Below are positions 60,419 to 64,000 of a stretch of DNA of 64,000 bases, piece after piece. The position numbers and the translations under genes were made by a program. The notes under the pieces were generated by a model. The model was not told the origin of the DNA and made no database searches. It saw only the letters and a program-made list of their open reading frames with translations. Positions within the stretch are counted from its first letter, which is position 1, and each line of letters starts with the position of its first letter. The stretch lies in the NCBI GenBank assembly GCA_963971425.1, contig OZ020525.1:14762187-14826186 (forward strand). Reading direction: 5' to 3'. The DNA is from Bryoerythrophyllum caledonicum. Taxonomy: Eukaryota; Streptophyta; Bryopsida; Pottiales; Pottiaceae.

Positions 60419-62898
60419 TTAATATTCCGGAGTGTATGGGATGGCCACGCTCATGTGGCGTGAGCAGAAGAGAGCAATGCGGTCCCACGCCTCCTGAAGC
60501 TGTGGGAGTGGCGTGGCAAACACGATCCTGAGCCAGTTTGGAGTTCCAAAAGCGGTACCTGAACATGGAGATAGGCTTTCAGAACATGATCAGGATGAGA
60601 ATATTCCATCAACACAGAGGCAGAAATGTTGTACCTGGAAGGACAACCACGGATTCTTCCTCCGCCAGCAACGAGGCGAATTCTACATCACTTCGTATGT
60701 CCGTGAACACACCCTGGTCAATCCTCACCTTCACAAACAAAGAGGGGGAGACGTGTGAGAGGGTGAAAGAATTATATGCTTGAGAGGGTGGAGAACAACA
60801 ATTATGAGCGACGTGGCTTCATCGGGGTGGAGAGTTTGAGTTTATATACTTCATACCATGATGTACATGGCGCCCTGTGGCTTTATGTGGCAAGAAAGCC
60901 CTCGGATGCTCTGCACTCGCTGGAAACACAGCTCAGCCCCGGCTTCGATTGAGTTGATGGTGTCCTTGAAGAAGCTGCAAGGCGTGTTCAACAACATCCC
61001 GGACACCGCAGCCTACATTTGCAAACTTCTGATCAGTGAATATGCCGTGACTTTTGCTATAATCTGGTAACACTAGAGTTAATATTCGTGAAGTCACCCG
61101 GAGTTTCAGTTCGGTACCCTCTCTTTCCTCACTCTAAATAGTTATGAGCGTAGTGGTCTCTAACCTCAAGTTAGTATAGATTAGCCATCTTTCAGAGTGA
61201 AGAAAGTGTATGCACGAGATGTAACTCGAATTTCTCTCTTGAAAGTCCTGCTTGAGAACCATTGCAAAATGATTTCAAAATGTGAAAAACGGAGGTATCA
61301 AATTCAAAATTCAATCACTAATCAACGCAAGAGCTTCACCTGTGAGAGTGTTGAAGTTCCTATAGTCATCTGCATGAGCCTGGTCAGCGCCTCGACTACC
61401 TGGATTCACCAAGCACCAACTTCCCAGGTTAAGAAAACAACATGATGATCAGTAGAAACTGATAGACCTGTGAAATTTCTTAAACTCTTGTGGCAAGGAT
61501 GACGACTCGCTTTGCCTCTGGAAAGAATTCCCTTGGGATCAGCAATGATGATCCATCCGAGACGCCACCCGGGGGCAAGCCACCTCTTGGAAATGCCGCC
61601 CACGGTCAACACCGGCACCTTCATGGAAAACGCCGCCATGGGAGTGAACTCGGCGGCACCGAACACCATGTTGGCGTATATCTCGTCAGAGATCACTGGC
61701 ACCTTCAGTACCTCGGCTGTATTCGCAATCTGCACATCAATCTCAAAACCATCACATGCATGTGGTGTAGTTTTTTTTTGGTAAGAACTGCAGCTGGCTT
61801 ACCTTGAGCAGGTGCTGGTATGTGTACACAGAGCCGCATGGGTTACTCGGATTACACACGATCCAAGCGACAGTGTTGCAATCCGCAAGGGAAGTGGCAA
61901 CCTGATCCAAGTCCACCTCCCAGTCGTGGTCCGGAAGCAGGTCGTAGAAGCGGCACTCCACGCCGTAGTATTTGCAGAAGGTCTCGTAGATGGGAAACCC
62001 GGGCCGCGGAAGAAGAATGTTGGCTCCGGGCACCACGAACGACGCTATGCACAGTTGGATGGCTTGCGAGCATCCCACCGTGATGCCCACGTCGTCCGCA
62101 CTCAGCTTCACTGGCAGGCACGAAGCAGAATGATAATCCGCCACCGCCCTGTGAACAAATCAAAACAAGGACGTTCAGGGAGAGACTAGTGTTTGTAAAT
62201 GATTCACTCGTTCTTTCCATATTCACATCATTTTCAATGACATGTCGGCCCGCTCTTTGTAAATCATTCACCTCTTTATGTAAACGATACTAATCACCTC
62301 TGAATTATAGTCATCCTAGGAGAGAAGGTGATTATTATTCATTCGTTTGCAACTTCTATCTTCATTCTTTCTTCGTGACTGTTTTGTCTTGAGTTTAGAT
62401 CAGACTACCAAGCTACCTCACTGGAGGATGAGGCGATGAAGCTCTTCTTTGGATCTTCAGAGTGAATAAAGAGCAGTGTGACTTTGGCTGACATTTTACA
62501 TGACTCCCCGAAAAACAAACTCTCCTTTATATTGATCTGATGATTATGCAAAAAAAGGAAAGAGTAGTAAGAAAAAGTGGTGTTTTACAAAGTACTGTAG
62601 TAAGAGGTATATGAGGTTTTGTACAATTTGCTTACTTTCGGCATTCATGGGAGCCTGCGGAGTGCGTGTACCCGTTGCAGAGGGAGCTCTTGGTGGCAGC
62701 CACCATGGCGTCCACTGCAGCGTCTGGGACTTTGAGGTGTCCAAACGTTGTGGGGTCGCCTTGGGCTAGAGATATCTTCTCCTTGTTGGAGGAGACGGTC
62801 ACACAGAGCGACTCCAGGAGCTCTCGGATTGGGTTGGTGCTCTCTGTGGCCGCCGGACATGCTCGCACATGCCACTCTCTGTCCAACTTCTTCTTCAT
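60419..62898 (-). CDS. TAT: Tyrosine aminotransferase (class I/II PLP aminotransferase)
   Basis: Seven exons: 62898-62636, 62148-61803, 61729-61507, 61395-61340, 61012-60857, 60728-60635 and 60558-60419. They join in frame to 425 residues, the usual TAT length. Landmarks are NPSNPCG (Asn 187), VISDEIYANMVFG (Asp 218), GGISKRWLAPGWRLGW (PLP lysine 251) and a C-terminus ending SVAIPYTPEY. The enzyme moves the amino group of tyrosine to 2-oxoglutarate, giving 4-hydroxyphenylpyruvate for tocopherol, plastoquinone and, in some plants, rosmarinic acid; it is probably cytosolic. Close relatives include nicotianamine aminotransferase and SUR1-type C-S lyase, which sequence alone does not fully exclude. 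The exon 3 donor (GCGA|GTCGTC) and exon 4 acceptor are chosen by phase and homology. An upstream non-coding exon in 63600-63860 is possible. Confidence 0.93.
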
Positions 62899-62939
62899 CG
62901 TTTCCTGCACCGTCCATGTCTATCAGTCAAGTTGTGATA

Positions 62940-63215
62940 GCTGTCGAAAATTTGGAAAACACGGAAAACTTGGGATACGTGGAAGACATGGGAGAACTGG
63001 GAAAACTAGGAAAACAGTTTGAAGAACTTGGATGAGAATCTGGAAATTTCGCAAAACTAAGCAAACTTGGATAAGTTACTCAAGGATGTAAGATTTGGAA
63101 AGACATGGAAAAGTCAAATCTCGAGAGTGGAAAGACTTGGAAAACATGGAAAACTTGGGAGTCTTGGTAGCACTTGGGAATACTCGGGAATAGTTGGAAA
63201 ACTTTACCTCGGACA
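62940..63215. repeat. Degenerate GGAAAACTTGG minisatellite upstream of TAT
   Basis: Imperfect short units (GGAAAACACGGAAAACTTGG, GGGAAAACTAGGAAAAC, GGAAAACATGGAAAACTTGG) repeat over about 275 bases directly upstream of the first coding exon, in the presumed promoter, leader or 5' intron. Confidence 0.7.
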
Positions 63216-64000
63216 GATTAGCTTCAGGTGAGAGGAGCTGCGGCTTGTGATGATCTCCATTCATACCTCGAGGTTTGGGGTCTGGCAGAGGCAGCACGAG
63301 CGCGTTTTCGACCCCTTGAATCGCCTTTTGCGAAATGAACGTTACCATACTCACACAACGTCTCGGCACACCTCAAAAGAGAAAGTATCTCCTGAGCAAA
63401 GAAGGAGTATGTACAGAAAGCTACAATGTGCTCCACCACACTGTAGACGTTCCCATGCAATTTCACCTCCAAATTATCCTACTTGACAGGGCCCAAGTCG
63501 CACTGGCTTCACTCTCTCTTGATGACCAGCCACACACAGCCAAAGGAGTGATCAAATTCACAAACACAATTTGGATTTCTAGTTTGTAGTTTGAAGGCTG
63601 CAAACAGATGAAACGTTCTAATTTTATAGGAAAGCCATCAGAGGTTGAGCACAGGTAATGAGACAGCCACGTTGTATGTTGTATGTGCCGAAACAAAGGA
63701 CGGACAGCAAATCTAGACACTCACTGGTCGATGATTCTCGTGCTGTCATGTACAACAGTTGTTGGTTTGCAAGCTTGAGGCTATCCCACTTCTGAAGAGG
63801 GATTGAAGCGGAGGAGGATGTGAGGCAAGAGAGGAGGCGTTGCAGCTTACTTATATCCAAGGCATCGAAGTTACTTGTGGTGAAGTGTTTCTTCAGACCT
63901 TCACATCTTGTGCTGCTTTTGGTTTGACTTGATGATTCGGATGCTTCCCTGTATGTTTGATTTCAGATGATCACCTGAACTGTGTTTGACATCCCATTTT
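63216..64000. other. Upstream region of TAT
   Basis: No second gene is recognised. The minus-strand segment 63624-63860 is pyrimidine-rich with an open frame (MDISKLQRLLSCL) and a possible donor near 63722; it may be a 5' UTR exon. The window ends here. Confidence 0.35.

Overview
The window looks like nuclear DNA of a land plant. The best evidence is a zinc-finger homeodomain (ZF-HD) transcription factor, a family confined to plants, together with a plant-style PRMT3, a tyrosine aminotransferase, a GT61-like glycosyltransferase and telo-box (AAACCCTA-type) repeats in a promoter. Introns are short (about 75-750 bp) with mostly GT-AG borders. The mobile DNA is unusual for a flowering plant: Tc1-type DD34E elements, a pogo-like element and many TTAA-flanked elements that resemble piggyBac. 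I therefore suspect a seed-free plant (bryophyte, lycophyte or fern), but this is inference and the species is not identified.

Layout. 1-12.6 kb is transposon-rich: a Tc1-like element (235-1856), a 3.7 kb pogo-like element (3685-7414), a TTAA element with a possible piggyBac transposase remnant (7633-8167), a Tourist-like MITE (9393-9786), an AT microsatellite, and a tandem pair of small Helitrons (11652-12147). 12.9-14.5 kb carries a five-exon gene for a short, probably membrane-anchored protein with the glucosidase II beta / PRKCSH N-terminal domain. 18.2-19.2 kb carries the intronless ZF-HD gene on the minus strand. 20-53 kb is AT-rich and almost gene-free. It holds a 411 bp near-perfect foldback, a second Helitron pair, MITE families, two more decayed Tc1-like elements, a SINE candidate, nested TTAA elements, a decayed LINE and a 200-N assembly gap. 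53.2-63 kb is a compact gene island: PRMT3 (minus, seven exons), a four-fold repeated promoter block, an intronless GT61-like gene (plus), a tRNA-Leu(UAA) gene (minus) and tyrosine aminotransferase (minus, seven exons).

The host genes do not form an operon or an obvious pathway. PRMT3 (arginine methylation linked to ribosomes) and the GT61-like gene are divergent and share about 950 bp of upstream DNA with repeated TATA and telo-box modules. The main new material is in the repeats. Several families end in TTAA-CCC...GGG-TTAA, and one insertion has recognisable empty sites elsewhere in this same window. The small Helitrons lie head-to-tail and carry expandable internal minisatellites. I saw no CRISPR array, no rRNA gene, and no retrovirus or LTR element.
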